This document shows, piece by piece, positions 10,955 through 19,740 of a stretch of DNA of 64,000 nt. The DNA is from Nocardioides piscis (GTDB taxonomy: Bacteria; Actinomycetota; Actinomycetes; Propionibacteriales; Nocardioidaceae), in assembly GCF_011300215.1 (NCBI RefSeq), contig NZ_CP049866.1, forward strand, positions 3,720,669 through 3,784,668. The letters run 5' to 3'. The notes under the pieces were generated by a model. That model was not told the DNA's origin, did not search any database, and saw only the letters and a program-made list of their open reading frames with translations. The first letter of the stretch is position 1, and each line of letters opens with the position of its first letter. Both the position numbers and the translations under genes were made by a program.

Positions 10955-11563
10955 TCAGGCGAGCGCCGGAATGCTCTTGCGGGACTCCAGCACTGCGTCG
11001 ATCAGGCCGTATTCGACGGCCTGCTCCGCGGTGAGGATCTTGTCGCGCTCGATGTCACGGCTCACCTGCTCGACGTCCTTGCCGCTGTGCTCGGAGATCA
11101 TCCGCTCGAGCAGCTCACGCATCCGCAGGATCTCGTTGGCCTGGATCTCGATGTCGGAGGTCTGGCCGAACGTGCCCTCGGTGTAGGGCTGGTGGATGAG
11201 GATCCGGCTGTTGGGCAGCGCCAGACGCTTGCCGGGAGCACCGGCCGCGAGCAGGATCGCGGCGGCCGACGCAGCCTGGCCCAGGCACACGGTCTGGACG
11301 GCGGGCTTGATGAAGCGCATCGTGTCGTAGATCGCGGTCAGGGCGGTGAAGGAGCCACCCGGGGAGTTGATGTAGATGCTGATGTCCTGGTCGGGATTCA
11401 TCGACTCCAGGGACAGCAGCTGGGCCATCACCGCGTTGGCGATGTCGTCGCTGATCGGCGTGCCGAGGAAGATGATCCGCTCTTCGAAGAGCTTGGTGTA
11501 GGGATCGATCCGGCGGAAGCCGTAGGCGGTGCGCTCTTCCCACTGGGGAATGTAGTAATTCAT
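10955..11563 (-). CDS. clpP2: ATP-dependent Clp protease proteolytic subunit (ClpP2-type)
   Basis: Serine peptidase subunit that in actinobacteria forms a mixed ClpP1P2 tetradecamer capped by ClpX or ClpC. The 202-residue protein has the nucleophile S99 in GQAASAAA and the active-site histidine H124 in LIHQP. There is little propeptide: MNYYIPQWEERTAYGFRRIDPY runs straight into the core. It begins five bases after the clpP1 stop, so it is almost certainly in the same operon. Confidence 0.96.
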   Translation of the reverse strand: MNYYIPQWEERTAYGFRRIDPYTKLFEERIIFLGTPISDDIANAVMAQLLSLESMNPDQDISIYINSPGGSFTALTAIYDTMRFIKPAVQTVCLGQAASAAAILLAAGAPGKRLALPNSRILIHQPYTEGTFGQTSDIEIQANEILRMRELLERMISEHSGKDVEQVSRDIERDKILTAEQAVEYGLIDAVLESRKSIPALA

Positions 11564-11568
11564 CGCGA

Positions 11569-12210
11569 TCAGTCCTTCTGCCGCGCCGGGCGGCCTTCGT
11601 CGGCGGCCTCGCGGGCGTTGGTGACGACCTTGTCGACCAGGCCGTATTCCACCGCCTGCTCAGCGGTGAACCAGCGGTCGCGGTCGGCGTCGGCGACGAC
11701 CTGCTCGACACTCTGGCCGGTGTGCTGGGCGATCAGGTCGAGCAGCACCTTCTTGATGTGGAGCGACTGCTGCGCCTGGATCTTGATGTCGGAGGCCGAG
11801 CCGCCCATCCCGGAGGAGGGCTGGTGCATCATGATCCGCGCGTGCGGCAGGGCGTAGCGCTTGCCCTTGGTGCCCGCACACAGCAGGAACTGGCCCATCG
11901 AGGCGGCGAGTCCCATGCCGACGGTCGCGACGTCGTTGGGGATGTAGTTCATGGTGTCGTAGATCGCCATCCCGGCGTCGACGGAGCCACCCGGCGAGTT
12001 GATGTGCAGGAAGATGTCGGCCTTTGGGTCCTCGGCCGAGAGCAGCAGCAGCTGGGCGCAGATCGCGTTGGCGTTCTGGTCGCGCACCTCGGATCCGAGG
12101 AAGACGATCCGCTCGCGCAGGAGCCGCTGGTAGATGTGGTCGTCGAGGCCGTACATCGACCCGCCGCCGTTCATCTCGGGCGAGAGAGCTGGGCTGGAGT
12201 TCTGGTTCAC
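11569..12210 (-). CDS. clpP1: ATP-dependent Clp protease proteolytic subunit (ClpP1-type)
   Basis: First ClpP subunit of the pair. The catalytic serine lies in [10 protein letters not shown] and the histidine in MMHQPSSG; the C-terminal tail is charged ([15 protein letters not shown]). The start is uncertain. GTG at 12210 gives 213 residues beginning [13 protein letters not shown] at 12246 and ATG at 12174 are alternatives, and none has a strong ribosome site. The N-terminal stretch before [12 protein letters not shown] would be the processed propeptide. A ClgR-type box lies about 55 bases upstream of the chosen start. Confidence 0.95.
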   Translation of the reverse strand: MNQNSSPALSPEMNGGGSMYGLDDHIYQRLLRERIVFLGSEVRDQNANAICAQLLLLSAEDPKADIFLHINSPGGSVDAGMAIYDTMNYIPNDVATVGMGLAASMGQFLLCAGTKGKRYALPHARIMMHQPSSGMGGSASDIKIQAQQSLHIKKVLLDLIAQHTGQSVEQVVADADRDRWFTAEQAVEYGLVDKVVTNAREAADEGRPARQKD

Positions 12211-12264
12211 GTCAGCGACACTAGCCCGAAGCACCGACACTTCCACGCGATACTCACCCCTGTT

Positions 12265-12275
12265 CGCCCACAGCG
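12265..12275. promoter_or_regulatory. Putative ClgR operator upstream of clpP1P2
   Basis: CGCCCACAGCG fits the ClgR core known from corynebacteria (CGCYNANRGCG) at every defined position, and the flanking T at 12261, T at 12264, A at 12277 and C at 12278 also agree with the extended consensus. It sits upstream of clpP1, the known target of this activator of Clp genes in actinobacteria. No clgR gene is in the window, so this is a motif match only. Confidence 0.6.
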
Positions 12276-12322
12276 CACAGCACCGCCCGGGGTGGGTGGC
12301 CGGGGGCCAGCCACTGGGCGGG

Positions 12323-13482
12323 TCAGCCCAGCCAGCGGGTCAGGGCCGATGCGACTGTTGCGTCGTTGAGCAGGTCGAAGTGGTGTCCGCGCAGGTGCAG
12401 CACCTCGCCGGCGGGGAAGAGATCGCGACCACGGTCGTCGCGGCCGTAGGCCGAGGGCTGGCGGACCAGGAGATCTCCGAGATAGGCGCCCACGGGGTGG
12501 CGCGGGGAGGCTGTGAGGGTCGCGGAGACGAGTCGGTAGCGGGCGTGGGGCAGCGGGGCGAAGTCCTCGTCGAGGCCCTCGATCAGGTCGTCGACTCCCG
12601 CGGCCCGCTGGTCCAGGACCCGGCCGAGACCCGCCACCTCCGGGATCCGACCGAGCCGGCTGCTGCTGCGCTTGATGCCGCCGGCGAGCGGAGCCCCCAG
12701 GTGGGGCGTGCCGAGCGTGACGACGTCACTGACCCGGTCGCGCCAGGCCCACTCCCCCTGCACCGCCGTCGCGGCCCGGATGATGAGTCCCCCATGGAGT
12801 GCCCCACCAGCGCGAGCCGGGTCACGTCGGTCGGCCACTGCTCGACCAGCTTCTCGAGCAGGGCGGCCAGGGTCACGCCGTTGCTCCGCACTGCCAGACC
12901 GGTGTTCGCACGCAGCATGACGGGAGTCCATCCCCGGGCGGCGAGCTCGGTGGCATACGTCGTGCCGCGACGCGACGCGCCACGGCGCCAGTAGTTCTCG
13001 TTCTCACACAACCCGTGGAGGAACACCACGACCCGCCCGCTCGCGTCGGCGTACGTCGATGCCAACCCCTCGCTGGTCAGCGGCACGTCCCTTCCTGCAG
13101 CCCGCGGCGCCATCGTGATGGCCAGCCGAGGACGCTCCCGCTCGATGCGGTCCCCGATCAGGCCGTTGACGGCCGAGCGGACGAACTCGCTGCGAGGACT
13201 GGTCTCCAGGAGGGGGCCGGCGCCGCTGCGCGCTGCCAGGTCGAGACCGGCCGTGACTGCGCTGAGCGACACCCCGACCCCCGCATAGACCGAGCCCGCG
13301 ATCAGGCGGTGGCTGCGACCGGTGACGACACTAGTAGAGCCGAGCTGGCGGTCGAGGAGGCGGTGGATCCGGTCGACGACGGCCAGGTGCGTGTCGCGCG
13401 CGGTGTCGACGAGAACCTCGTCGGTGGCTTGCGCCAGCAGGGCCAGCGCATCGAGCAGGCCGGGTTCGGTGCGCGTCGACAT
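12323..13482 (-). pseudogene. Alpha/beta hydrolase (lipase-like), frameshifted at the nucleophile elbow
   Basis: The first part, from ATG at 13482, reads about 232 residues and includes VVVFLHGLCENENYW (oxyanion region) and LALVGHSMG, the nucleophile elbow with its serine. There the frame breaks: the next frame continues LIIRAATAVQ, then VVTLGTPHLGAPLAGGIKR and a C-terminal catalytic histidine in LRGHHFDLLN, ending at 12323. The break is at a run of five C on the plus strand (12789-12793); six would restore GHSMGGLIIR. The enzyme resembles PGAP1/lipase-type serine hydrolases with no signal peptide; its substrate is unknown. A terminator hairpin ends only 12 bases before the start codon. Confidence 0.85.
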
Positions 13483-13494
13483 GGAGAAAAGCTA

Positions 13495-13530
13495 CAGCCG
13501 TTGAGTGGACACTCGTCCACTCAACGGCTG
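13495..13530 (-). terminator. Rho-independent terminator of tig
   Basis: A perfect 16-bp stem (CAGCCGTTGAGTGGAC and its complement) with a four-base loop ACTC. On the minus strand it is followed by GTAGCTTTTCTCC, a weak T-tract. It lies 23 bases after the tig stop and runs up to the start codon of the lipase gene. Confidence 0.85.
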
Positions 13531-13552
13531 CGGCGCGCCGATGGATCCTGGG

Positions 13553-14956
13553 TCAGGCCTTGTCGGGCTCGTCCGTCTCGGCGGAGGTGTCGGCGTCGGT
13601 GTCGGTGTCGGTGTCGGCCACTGGTTCGCCCACGGTGCCGTCGGGACGCAGGTTCTTCAGCTCGACCGGGTTGCCGGAGGCGTCCTTGACGACCGCCGAC
13701 TCGACGATGGTCGCGAGTGCCTTGCCTCGCAGGATCTCCTGCACCATGTCCGGGATGTGGTTGTGCTCGAACATGTGGTTGGCGAACTCCTGCGGGTCCT
13801 GACCGGACTGCTGGGCACGCCGCACGAGGTGGCTGGAGAGGTCCTGCTGGTCGACGCCGATCTCCTCGGCCTTGGCCACGGCGTCGAGGATGAACTGGGC
13901 GGCGACGGCGTCGCGGACCCGACGCTCGAGGTCGGCCTCGAACTCCTCCTGGGTCTGGCCCTCGTCCTCGAGGTACTTCTCCATCGACATGCCGGCGTAG
14001 ACCAGCTGCTGCTCGACGTTCTCGCGACGGGCGTTGAGCTCATCGGTGACCATCGTCTCGGGCAGCGGGATGGCCACCTTCTCCAGCAGCGACTCGAGCA
14101 CGGCGTCGCGAGCCGCAGCGGCCTGCTCGAGGCGCTTGCCCCGGCCAAGACGCTCACGGACGTCGGCGGTGAGCTCCTCGACGGTGTCGAACTCGGAGGC
14201 GAGCTGCGCGAACTCGTCGTCGAGCTCGGGGAGCTGCTGCTCCTGGACTGCGGTCACCTTGACGGTCACGTCGACGGCCTCGCCGACGAGGTCGCCGCCC
14301 ACGAGCTCGGAGGAGAAGGTCTTCTCGTCGCCGGCCGACATGCCCGCCAGGGCCTCGTCGAGGCCCTCGAGCATCCCGCCGCGGCCGACCTTGTAGGACA
14401 TGCCGCTGACCTCGCCACCCTCCACGGCCTCGCCCTGCTGGGCGGCCGTCAGGTCGATGGTCACGAAGTCGCCCTCGGCGGCCGCGCGCTCGACGTCGAC
14501 GAGGGTGCCGAAGCGCTCACGGAGGGCCTGGACCTGCTCCTCGACCTCGGCGTCGGTGAGCTCGATGTCGTCGACGCTTGCCTCGATGCCGTCATAGGAG
14601 GGCAGCTCGAAGTCGGGCTTGACGTCGACCTCGGCGGTGAACTCGAGGGTCTCGTTGTCCTCGAACTTGGTGACCTCGATCTCGGGCTGCGCGAGCGGCT
14701 CGAGCGAGTTCTCCTGCATCGCCTCGATGTACTTCTGGGGCACGACCTCGTTGACCGCCTCGTCGAGGACGACGCCGCGGCCGACCTGGCGGTCGATGAC
14801 CGCCGGCGGGACCTTGCCCCGACGGAAGCCGGGGACGTTGATCTGCTGGGCGATCTTCTTGTACGCCTTGTCGAGGCTCGGCTTGAGCTCCTCGAAGGGC
14901 ACCTCGATGGTCAGCTTGGCCCTGGTCGGGCTCAAGTTCTCGACGGCGCTCTTCAC
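13553..14956 (-). CDS. tig: Trigger factor (ribosome-bound peptidyl-prolyl isomerase chaperone)
   Basis: Binds the ribosomal exit tunnel next to L23 and shelters nascent chains. The 467-residue protein has the ribosome-docking signature GFRRGKVP at 43-50, a central FKBP-type isomerase domain (about 160-245, EGDFVTIDLTAAQQ onwards) and the long C-terminal helical arms. The tail is acidic and repetitive (DTDTDTDADTSAETDEPDKA), a common feature in actinobacterial trigger factors. It ends before a strong terminator and begins about 40 bases after tRNA-Pro on the same strand. Confidence 0.97.
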   Translation of the reverse strand: MKSAVENLSPTRAKLTIEVPFEELKPSLDKAYKKIAQQINVPGFRRGKVPPAVIDRQVGRGVVLDEAVNEVVPQKYIEAMQENSLEPLAQPEIEVTKFEDNETLEFTAEVDVKPDFELPSYDGIEASVDDIELTDAEVEEQVQALRERFGTLVDVERAAAEGDFVTIDLTAAQQGEAVEGGEVSGMSYKVGRGGMLEGLDEALAGMSAGDEKTFSSELVGGDLVGEAVDVTVKVTAVQEQQLPELDDEFAQLASEFDTVEELTADVRERLGRGKRLEQAAAARDAVLESLLEKVAIPLPETMVTDELNARRENVEQQLVYAGMSMEKYLEDEGQTQEEFEADLERRVRDAVAAQFILDAVAKAEEIGVDQQDLSSHLVRRAQQSGQDPQEFANHMFEHNHIPDMVQEILRGKALATIVESAVVKDASGNPVELKNLRPDGTVGEPVADTDTDTDADTSAETDEPDKA

Positions 14957-14997
14957 AGGTGGTCTCCTTCGTTGTCTTCTCGGACTTGCTTGCTGTG

Positions 14998-15070
14998 TCG
15001 GGGCGACAGGACTCGAACCTGCGGTCTCCTGCTCCCAAAGCAGGCGCGCTAGCCACTACGCTACGCCCCG
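14998..15070 (-). tRNA. tRNA-Pro (anticodon TGG)
   Basis: A 73-base cloverleaf with acceptor stem CGGGGCG paired to CGCCCCG, anticodon stem CCTGC/GCAGG around the loop TTTGGGA (anticodon TGG), and T arm GCAGG-TTCGAGT-CCTGT. The discriminator is A and CCA is not encoded. It lies between tig and tRNA-Gly. Confidence 0.95.
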
Positions 15071-15119
15071 CCAAGCGGGCCGAAATCGCTCTGGTCCAGA
15101 GCGGTTCTGACTCCCTTGG

Positions 15120-15190
15120 AGCGGATGACGGGAATCGAACCCGCGTAATCAGTTTGGAAGACTGAGGCTCTACCATTGAGCTACATCCGC
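15120..15190 (-). tRNA. tRNA-Gly (anticodon TCC)
   Basis: A 71-base cloverleaf with acceptor GCGGATG paired to CATCCGC, anticodon stem TCAGT/ACTGA around loop CTTCCAA (anticodon TCC), and T loop TTCGATT. CCA is not encoded. It is 49 bases upstream of tRNA-Pro on the same strand. Confidence 0.95.
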
Positions 15191-15297
15191 GTTGCGCGCC
15201 TCGGTCTCACCGACAGGCTCGAGACCACTGAAATGCGCGCTGTCATGGTGCCACACGCGGCGCGATCGACCACAACCGAGCCGGTTCGTCTCGGGGC

Positions 15298-16419
15298 TCA
15301 GCGCCGGTGCACGAGCAGCAGCGCGCGGTCGTCGTTGCGAGAACCGATGCGCTCGATGATCCGGGCGGCACCACCCTCGAAGTCGCCGCGGAGCACCCGC
15401 TCGGCCTGTCCGAGCATCTTGTCGACGCCCAGCATGATGTCGCGGTGGGGCGTCTCGACCATGCCGTCGGTGTAGAGCAGCAGGGCGTCGCCCGACCGCA
15501 TCGTGCCCGTGGCGGGCTCGTAGGTCACGTCGTCGATGAGCCCCAGGACCGGACCCTCGGCGGTCAGGGCCGACCACTTGCCCGAACCAGCAGCCCGCAG
15601 GGCCGCCGGAGGGTGTCCTGCGGAGCGGATCGCGTAGTCACCGGTCAGGAGGTCCAGCGAGAGGTGCACGGCAGTGGCGAACCCCTCGTCCCAGTCCTGT
15701 CGCATCAAGAAGTCGTTGGCAGACCCGAGGAACTCCTCAGGTGGCAGGGCACCCAGCAGGCCACCGAACGCCCCGGACAGGAGGAGGGCCCTGGTCCCTG
15801 CTCCCTCGCCCTTGCCGGACACGTCCACCACGACCACGTCGAGCCGGTCACCCTGCCGAGCCGCGACGACGAAGTCACCAGCGAAGGGCGTCCCCCCGGC
15901 TGAGCGCAGCTCGCTGCCGACGTACCAGCCCTCGGGCAGCTCGGGGATGCCTCCCTGTCGCAGGATGCGATCGCGCAGGTCGACCAGCATCGACTCTCCC
16001 TGGAGCCCCGCGACACCGAGCCTGGAGCGACGGAAGCTGGAGAGCAGGATGATGAAGCCGAGCGCGAAGAGGATCACGACCGTGACAGCTGTGCGCGGAG
16101 TGACCTCGGGCTGCTGCGGCACGAGCACGGCCAGCATCAGCAGCGACATCACCACGAACCACGGCAGCTGTCGCGGCCCCAGCACGAGGTTGGCCAGGAC
16201 GAGCGGCACCACGATCGAGGTCAAGGGCGCGAAGTCGGGCAACAGATAGATGCACGCGCCGGCGATGAGCAGCAGGACGATCAGTCCTGCGAGCGGTCGG
16301 GACTCACGCGGCACGATGCCGTGCAGCGCAGACTCGACTCGCTGGTCGAGGGACGGCGATGCCGCCGCTCGACCTCCCCGGTGTTGCGTCATGTCCCTCA
16401 GTTCTCCCACGGTTGCCAT
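15298..16419 (-). CDS. Membrane-bound PP2C/SpoIIE-type serine phosphatase
   Basis: A 373-residue protein with three to four membrane segments near the N terminus (LAGLIVLLLIAGACIYLL, LTSIVVPLVLANLVL, WFVVMSLLMLAVLV, VVILFALGFIILL) followed by a cytoplasmic SpoIIE/PP2C phosphatase domain. Metal-binding aspartates are visible in FAGDFVVA, VVVDVSGKGEGAG and LLYTDGMVE, with the core GHPPAALR. Such phosphatases usually act on anti-sigma factor antagonists; the target here is unknown. ATG at 16419 is chosen because it overlaps the upstream glycosylase stop (TGATG), so the three genes rpiB, nei and this one form a coupled unit. Confidence 0.9.
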   Translation of the reverse strand: MATVGELRDMTQHRGGRAAASPSLDQRVESALHGIVPRESRPLAGLIVLLLIAGACIYLLPDFAPLTSIVVPLVLANLVLGPRQLPWFVVMSLLMLAVLVPQQPEVTPRTAVTVVILFALGFIILLSSFRRSRLGVAGLQGESMLVDLRDRILRQGGIPELPEGWYVGSELRSAGGTPFAGDFVVAARQGDRLDVVVVDVSGKGEGAGTRALLLSGAFGGLLGALPPEEFLGSANDFLMRQDWDEGFATAVHLSLDLLTGDYAIRSAGHPPAALRAAGSGKWSALTAEGPVLGLIDDVTYEPATGTMRSGDALLLYTDGMVETPHRDIMLGVDKMLGQAERVLRGDFEGGAARIIERIGSRNDDRALLLVHRR

Positions 16420-17264
16420 CAGGATCGTACGGCGCGGGAGCGAAACCGTGGTTGACAACGCGGACACCAGAAGATGTTGCGGCCCACCAGGACGTCGGTG
16501 CGCACCCCCGAGCCGCAGACCAGGCACGGCTGGGCGGTGCGGCGATAGACGTAGACCTCGCCCCCGTGGTCGTCGCGACGTGCTTCACGACCCATGGCCT
16601 CCGGCGTGTGCTCAGGCCGGACGGTGTCGATGCGGTTGTCGCGCACCCCGTCGCTCATGAGGGCCTGCAGGTCGCTCCAGATCGCCTGCCACTGCCCCAC
16701 CCTCATGGTCCGGCCCGGACGCAACGGGTGGATGCGATGGCGGAAGAGGACCTCGGCGCGATAGACGTTGCCGACGCCGGCCACGACCGCCTGGTCCATC
16801 AGCAGGTCACCGATGGGCCGGTGGCTGACCTTGATCCGGTGCCAGGCTCTCTGGGGGTCCGCGTCGGCACGGAGCGGATCCGGACCGAGCCTGCCGACGA
16901 TCTCGTCGCGACGAGCGGGGCCGATCAGCTCGCACTGCGTGGCTCCGCGCAGGTCGGCGTAGGCGCGACCGTCTGCGCGCAGCAGCCGGAGGCGCACCGC
17001 GCCCACGGGCGGCAGCACCTCGCTGACGTCTGGGTGGACCTCGAACGCCCCGATCAGTCCCAGGTGCACGTGGACGAAATGATCACGCTCGAACTCCACG
17101 AAGAGGTGCTTGCCCGCAGAGTCGGCTCCCAGGAGCCGGGTGCCGTCGACGACCTCCGCGTCCGCCGAGAACCGCCCCTGGGGGCTGCCCGCCCGGACCT
17201 GGTGGCCGGCGAAGGCGGCCGTGATGTCGTCGGCCAGCCGCCGGAGGGTGTGCCCCTCAGGCAC
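16419..17264 (-). CDS. nei: Fpg/Nei family DNA glycosylase (Nei2-type)
   Basis: Base-excision repair enzyme that removes oxidised bases and cuts at the abasic site. GTG at 17264 is chosen because it yields the required N-terminal PEGHTLRRLAD: the proline becomes the catalytic residue after Met removal, and the glutamate is the second active-site residue. The helix-two-turn-helix lies at VVAGVGNVYRAEVLF and the zinc finger at CLVCGSGVRTDVL to CPRC near the C terminus. The protein is 281 residues. The start lies eight bases inside the end of rpiB, consistent with coupled translation. Confidence 0.93.
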   Translation of the reverse strand: MPEGHTLRRLADDITAAFAGHQVRAGSPQGRFSADAEVVDGTRLLGADSAGKHLFVEFERDHFVHVHLGLIGAFEVHPDVSEVLPPVGAVRLRLLRADGRAYADLRGATQCELIGPARRDEIVGRLGPDPLRADADPQRAWHRIKVSHRPIGDLLMDQAVVAGVGNVYRAEVLFRHRIHPLRPGRTMRVGQWQAIWSDLQALMSDGVRDNRIDTVRPEHTPEAMGREARRDDHGGEVYVYRRTAQPCLVCGSGVRTDVLVGRNIFWCPRCQPRFRSRAVRS

Positions 17265-17766
17265 CGCTCCCGCCCTGGAGGGCCGACGCCGGCAGGGGCG
17301 GCAGCTCGCCGGTCCGGTCGTATGTCGACAGCTGCTCGATCCGGCGCACGTGCCGTTCGTCGCCACTGAACGACGTGGTCAAGAACACCTCGACGAACCG
17401 GGTCATCTCGTCCACGGAGTGCATGCGGCCACCCACGGAGACGACGTTGGCGTCGTTGTGCTCCCTGGCGAGGACCGCGGTCTCCTCCGACCACACCAGG
17501 GCGCAACGGATGCCTTCGACCTTGTTGGCCGCCATCTGCTCCCCGTTGCCCGAGCCACCGATGACGACCCCGAAGCTCGCCTGACCTTCGGCCCTGTCAC
17601 CGGCGACCCCCTCACCGGCGCGCAGGCAGAAGACGGGATAGTCGTCAACGGCGTCATAGACGAACGGTCCGTGGTCGACCGGCTCGTAGCCGTTGTCGAC
17701 CAGCCAGGTCATCAGGTGGTCCTTGAGCTCGAGGCCCGCGTGGTCGGAGCCGAGGTGTACGCGCAT
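17257..17766 (-). CDS. rpiB: Ribose-5-phosphate isomerase B-type
   Basis: Interconverts ribose 5-phosphate and ribulose 5-phosphate in the pentose phosphate pathway. The 169-residue protein begins MRVHLGSDHAGLELK, with the substrate-binding SDHAG motif, and has the phosphate-binding loop IGGSGNGEQMAANK and the conserved REHNDANV. A longer frame upstream is open, but this ATG matches the family start. A relaxed specificity within the RpiB/LacAB family is possible. Confidence 0.93.
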   Translation of the reverse strand: MRVHLGSDHAGLELKDHLMTWLVDNGYEPVDHGPFVYDAVDDYPVFCLRAGEGVAGDRAEGQASFGVVIGGSGNGEQMAANKVEGIRCALVWSEETAVLAREHNDANVVSVGGRMHSVDEMTRFVEVFLTTSFSGDERHVRRIEQLSTYDRTGELPPLPASALQGGSGA

Positions 17767-17796
17767 GCCCCCATTCTCGCAGGCCGTGCGCACGCC

Positions 17797-18663
17797 TCAG
17801 ACCAGGTGCATGTCGAGGAAGGCGGCGCCCTGTCGCAGCAACGGCTCGGCAGCCGCGAACTGCGGTCGGCGCCAGAAGCCGTGGGTCTGCCCGAGGCAAC
17901 GGACGGCCACGGTCTCCACTCCCGTCTCGGCGATCCGCCGGGCCAGCTCCTCACCCTCGTCGCGCAGCGGGTCGAACTCCGCGGTGGCCACGAACGTCGG
18001 CGGCAACGTGTGCAGCCGGTCGGAGAGCAGGGGCGCCAGGTCCGGGTTGGTCCAGTCGCGCCGATCGGCGTACTGCTCCCAGTACCAGCGGGCCTCGTCC
18101 CGGTCGAAGCCGGAGGACGACGCTTCGGCGTAGGACGCAAACCCTGCCGTCGGGTCGAGGAAGGGATAGATGAGGGCGACCGCGGCGAAGCGGCCCGGGT
18201 TGCGCAGCGCGGCGACGAGGGCGAGGTTGGCACCCGCGGAGTCGCCATGGGCGGCCCACGGTCCGCGGATGTCCTGGTCTGCCAACCAGTCCAGGACCGT
18301 GTCGACGTCGTCCACCGCAGCCGGGAACCGGTGCTCCGGCGGCTTGCGGTAGCCGATGCTGAGCACCCGGCGACGCGACCGGTTGGCCAGGCGTCTGCAC
18401 ACCTCGTCGTGGACGTCGATGTCGTTGAACACGAAGCCGCCGCCGTGCACGTGCACGATGACGCCGTCGCGCGCGTCGGCGGGCGTGAACAGGCGGCAGG
18501 GGACGCCCGAGGCATCGACGTCGCGGGCGTCCGCGACGTCCTCGCGGGGCAGCGCCAGGTTGGAGAGGCGGACCTCCTCGCGGTGGGCGGCCAGGTCGAA
18601 GCCTGGGGCTCGTACGTCGCTGTCCTCCTCAGCGGCCAGGGCCGCCCTCACCTCGGGATACAT
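17797..18663 (-). CDS. HSL-type alpha/beta hydrolase (esterase)
   Basis: A 288-residue esterase of the hormone-sensitive-lipase group. The oxyanion motif VHGGGFVF lies near residue 70, the nucleophile elbow is HGDSAGAN, the acid residue is in EFDPLRDEG and the histidine in QTHGFWR. No signal peptide is present, so it acts in the cytoplasm; short acyl esters are the usual substrates. It precedes rpiB with a 30-base gap and follows the LURP-one gene after six bases, so this whole minus-strand block may be one transcript. Confidence 0.9.
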   Translation of the reverse strand: MYPEVRAALAAEEDSDVRAPGFDLAAHREEVRLSNLALPREDVADARDVDASGVPCRLFTPADARDGVIVHVHGGGFVFNDIDVHDEVCRRLANRSRRRVLSIGYRKPPEHRFPAAVDDVDTVLDWLADQDIRGPWAAHGDSAGANLALVAALRNPGRFAAVALIYPFLDPTAGFASYAEASSSGFDRDEARWYWEQYADRRDWTNPDLAPLLSDRLHTLPPTFVATAEFDPLRDEGEELARRIAETGVETVAVRCLGQTHGFWRRPQFAAAEPLLRQGAAFLDMHLV

Positions 18664-18669
18664 GTGGAC

Positions 18670-19254
18670 TCAGCGGGCCATCAACGCGTCCAGGGCCACA
18701 GCGACTGCTGCTGCGACCCTGAAGTCGACGCGACGGTCGGGCACGGTGACGTTGTAGCGGTCGCCGATCGACATCTTCCGCTCGACCGAGAAGAGCGGCT
18801 GGCCGTGAGCGTCGACGAAGTCGAAGTGGACGGGCAGGAAGCTGAGGTCGGTGAAGCGGCGCAGGAGGCCGACCAGCTGGCTGCGCTCCTGACCGGTGCC
18901 GGAGAAGCCGGGGCCCTCGATGTGGAACGTGGACCGGAGCAGCGAGGCACCGAAGTCCTTGCGGAAGAAGCCGATCTGGTGACCGGCCTCGTCGGTGATG
19001 TCGTAGCCGGAGCCAAGGTCCATCACCGCGCGGGCCTTGAACCCGAAGACCGGACGCGACTTCCCGGCGTCGGAGAAGAACGTCACCTGCTCCTTGAAGG
19101 CCATCCGCTTCTGCTCCGCGAGCGCCATCAGGCGTACCGGGTTGAAGGCTTGGTCGGCCTCGGAGATCTCGTAGCGGTTGACCATCATCGTGAGCTTCTG
19201 CTTCACGACGAAGGTGGGGAGATAGATCTGGGCGGAGGGTGGCTGGTCGGTCAC
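18670..19254 (-). CDS. LURP-one-related (tubby-like fold) protein
   Basis: A 194-residue protein with the LURP-one/Tubby C-terminal-like layout: an N-terminal stretch QIYLPTFVVKQKLTMMVNRYEI, the repeated beta-strand motifs VFGFKARAVMDLGSGYDI and LLRSTFHIEGPGF, and a C-terminal hydrophobic helix AAAVAVALDALMAR. Related eukaryotic proteins include phospholipid scramblases and plant LURP1; the bacterial role is unknown. No signal peptide. Neighbours (esterase, GNAT, metG) give no functional clue. Confidence 0.75.
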   Translation of the reverse strand: MTDQPPSAQIYLPTFVVKQKLTMMVNRYEISEADQAFNPVRLMALAEQKRMAFKEQVTFFSDAGKSRPVFGFKARAVMDLGSGYDITDEAGHQIGFFRKDFGASLLRSTFHIEGPGFSGTGQERSQLVGLLRRFTDLSFLPVHFDFVDAHGQPLFSVERKMSIGDRYNVTVPDRRVDFRVAAAVAVALDALMAR

Positions 19255-19263
19255 GACGCGAGC

Positions 19264-19740
19264 CTAGCCAGCCTCGGAGCCGAGCCGCTTCTCGAACCAC
19301 CAGCCGGCGTCAGGGTTGCCGTTGTAGTCGTCGATCTCCAGGTAGCCCGAGGCTCGGTAGAGCCCGACGGCGGCCGCCATGTCGCGGCCGGTGTCGAGCC
19401 TGGCGACGTCCGCCCCGAGCTGGACGCCGAGCTCCTCGAGCGCGCTCAGCAGCCGCCGGGCAACACCTCGTCCACGCACGTCCGGGTCGACATACATCCG
19501 CTTGATCTCGCACACCCCGGGCGAGAGCAGGCGCACCCCACCGCATGCCACCGCGGCCTCGTTCGCCCGGCCCAGCAGCCAGCCACCGCGAGGAGGCGAC
19601 AGCTGGTCGGTCGTCACGCCACCGGCCCACCCGTGGTTGAGCGTGACCCCGAGCGAGACCAGCTCCTGCTCGTACGCCGACAGCAGCCGCCGCGAGTCCG
19701 GCGAGTCGGCCGATTCGGGGGCGAACACGACCTCAGCCAA
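19264..19740 (-). CDS. GNAT family N-acetyltransferase
   Basis: A single-domain acetyltransferase of 158 residues. The acetyl-CoA binding signature is [17 protein letters not shown], preceded by the core strand CEIKRMYV and followed by [19 protein letters not shown], a classic GNAT C-terminal half. The acceptor is unknown. Its ATG lies inside the last codons of metG (8-base overlap), so it is translated as the second gene of that unit. Confidence 0.9.
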   Translation of the reverse strand: MAEVVFAPESADSPDSRRLLSAYEQELVSLGVTLNHGWAGGVTTDQLSPPRGGWLLGRANEAAVACGGVRLLSPGVCEIKRMYVDPDVRGRGVARRLLSALEELGVQLGADVARLDTGRDMAAAVGLYRASGYLEIDDYNGNPDAGWWFEKRLGSEAG

